Below, in pieces: positions 5,015-5,294 of a stretch of DNA of 5,294 bases; within the stretch, counting starts at the first letter, position 1, and the number at the start of each line of letters is the position of its first letter. Source of the DNA: Sulfolobaceae archaeon (GTDB taxonomy: Archaea > Thermoproteota > Thermoprotei_A > Sulfolobales > Sulfolobaceae); the NCBI GenBank assembly GCA_028277025.1, contig JAPYVG010000107.1, positions 1-5,294 on the forward strand. Direction: 5' to 3'. A program made the position numbers and the translations under genes. A model generated the notes under the pieces. That model worked only from the letters and a program-made list of their open reading frames with translations, was not told the origin of the DNA and ran no database searches.

Positions 5015-5294
5015 TTGGAGGCCCCAGTCGCAGGGATAGATGTATCAAAAGATAAATTAATCATGTATTTTCAAGGTAAACTCTATGAGTTTACTAATGA
5101 TAAGCGGGGTTATGAGGAGATAAGGAAGATTTTGCCAAAGGGTTGCAAAGTGGGTATTGAGAGTACTGGAGTTTACCACGTTAACCTAGCAAAGTACTTG
5201 AATAATGAGTATGATGTTAGGATTATTAATCCCTTTATACTCAAGAAGTTCAAGGGTTTTAGGGGTAAGAAGAGTGATAAGAATGATGCTAAAA
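5015..5294 (+). CDS. IS110-family DEDD recombinase (transposase), N-terminal part
   Basis: 93 codons are visible before the window ends. The start is TTG 5015: an in-frame TAA lies directly upstream (5012-5014), a Shine-Dalgarno motif is 5 nt before it, and the next ATG (5063) would remove the first catalytic residue. The N-terminus GIDVSKDKL gives D9, the segment KVGIESTGVYH gives E49, and the segment KKSDKNDAK gives D88 and D91. These are the four acidic residues of the RuvC-like DEDD domain of IS110 enzymes, with NPFILKKFKGFRGKKSDKNDAK in its usual place. The C-terminal domain with the catalytic serine is outside. The enzyme would excise and insert the element with its bridge RNA. All visible key residues are intact, so there is no sign of decay. 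Confidence 0.93.
   Translation, partial: MEAPVAGIDVSKDKLIMYFQGKLYEFTNDKRGYEEIRKILPKGCKVGIESTGVYHVNLAKYLNNEYDVRIINPFILKKFKGFRGKKSDKNDAK

Larger units (their letters stand above)
4872..5029 (+). ncRNA. Candidate IS110 bridge RNA
   Basis: The DNA upstream of the recombinase folds into nested, non-crossing stems. Closing stem: GACTGGG 4897-4903 with CCCAGTC 5023-5029. First arm: GGCC 4909-4912 with GGCC 4950-4953, enclosing an internal loop and the hairpin GGGCT/AGCCC (4925-4929, 4933-4937). Second arm: GCCTCCAATT 4954-4963 with AATTGGAGGC 5013-5022, enclosing a second internal loop and the hairpin GGGC/GCCC (4977-4980, 4986-4989; loop AAAAA). Two arms with large internal loops is the layout of IS110 bridge RNAs, where one loop pairs with target and the other with donor DNA. 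The first loop holds ATTTCCCT (4917-4924), identical to the insertion flank. The 5' end is uncertain: 4872 if the first hairpin is transcribed, about 4886 from the TATA box. Pairings were found by eye; no energy calculation was done. Confidence 0.72.
4857..5294 (+). mobile_element. IS110-family insertion sequence, left end and 5' part of recombinase (right end outside window)
   Basis: The element is assigned from the DEDD recombinase at 5015-5294 and the long structured non-coding left end typical of the IS110 (not IS1111) subgroup. I place the left boundary after the CT at 4855-4856. The 8 bases ending there, ATTTCCCT (4849-4856), recur in the first internal loop of the candidate bridge RNA (4917-4924), and IS110 elements recombine at a CT core matched by such guides. 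No terminal inverted repeats are expected or seen. It appears to sit in a tnpB-like remnant. The boundary is inferred; the right end and the empty site would prove it. Confidence 0.75.

Noticed and set aside
4870..5064. Minus-strand open frame of 64 codons across the IS110 left end
   Set aside because: It is antisense to the stems of the bridge-RNA candidate and to the recombinase start; the GC-rich structured DNA keeps it open by chance and its product has no family-like features.

Overview
The window looks like a chromosomal accessory segment of a thermoacidophilic crenarchaeon of the order Sulfolobales. It is AT-rich, genes are preceded by archaeal TATA boxes about 25-27 nt from the inferred transcript start, leaders are very short, and Shine-Dalgarno motifs are of the GGTGA type. 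The surface proteins are dense in N-glycosylation sequons and carry class III (archaeal type IV pilin) signal peptides. I could not run a search, so the genus is not assigned.

Region 1 (1-4338) is a surface-protein cluster of two divergent transcription units fired from one 63-nt intergenic TATA element. Leftward: a 195-aa membrane-anchored beta-rich protein, then a 555-aa heavily glycosylated pilin-like protein (overlapping start/stop), then a further pilin-like protein that runs off the left edge. The last two are paralogues of each other and both have PibD-type cleavage sites. Rightward: a 451-aa protein that repeats the 195-aa architecture and adds a LamG/lectin-like C-terminal domain, then a 79-aa protein with two membrane helices. 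Together these look like the structural and tip subunits of a filament or surface adhesin complex. No assembly ATPase or platform protein is in view.

Region 2 (4335-4676, minus strand) is a 113-aa protein with the ligand pattern of the Coq7 branch of ferritin-like diiron proteins, but much shorter than usual. Its stop codon overlaps that of the 79-aa gene.

Region 3 (4677-5294) is mobile DNA. A short minus-strand fragment (4780-4856) resembles the 3' end of a TnpB-type gene with its hairpins. It is interrupted by an IS110-family element whose left end I place at 4857, just after a CT dinucleotide. The element carries a TATA box at its edge, about 145 nt of highly foldable DNA and the first 93 codons of a DEDD recombinase (D9, E49, D88, D91) starting at TTG 5015. 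The foldable DNA has the architecture of a bridge RNA: a closing stem and two arms, each an internal loop capped by a hairpin. The 5' strand of the first loop repeats, as ATTTCCCT, the 8 bases of flanking host DNA that end in the CT at the insertion junction, as expected of a left target guide. The recombinase start codon lies inside a bridge-RNA stem, so folding and translation of one transcript would compete. This archaeal bridge-RNA candidate is the most interesting item in the window.
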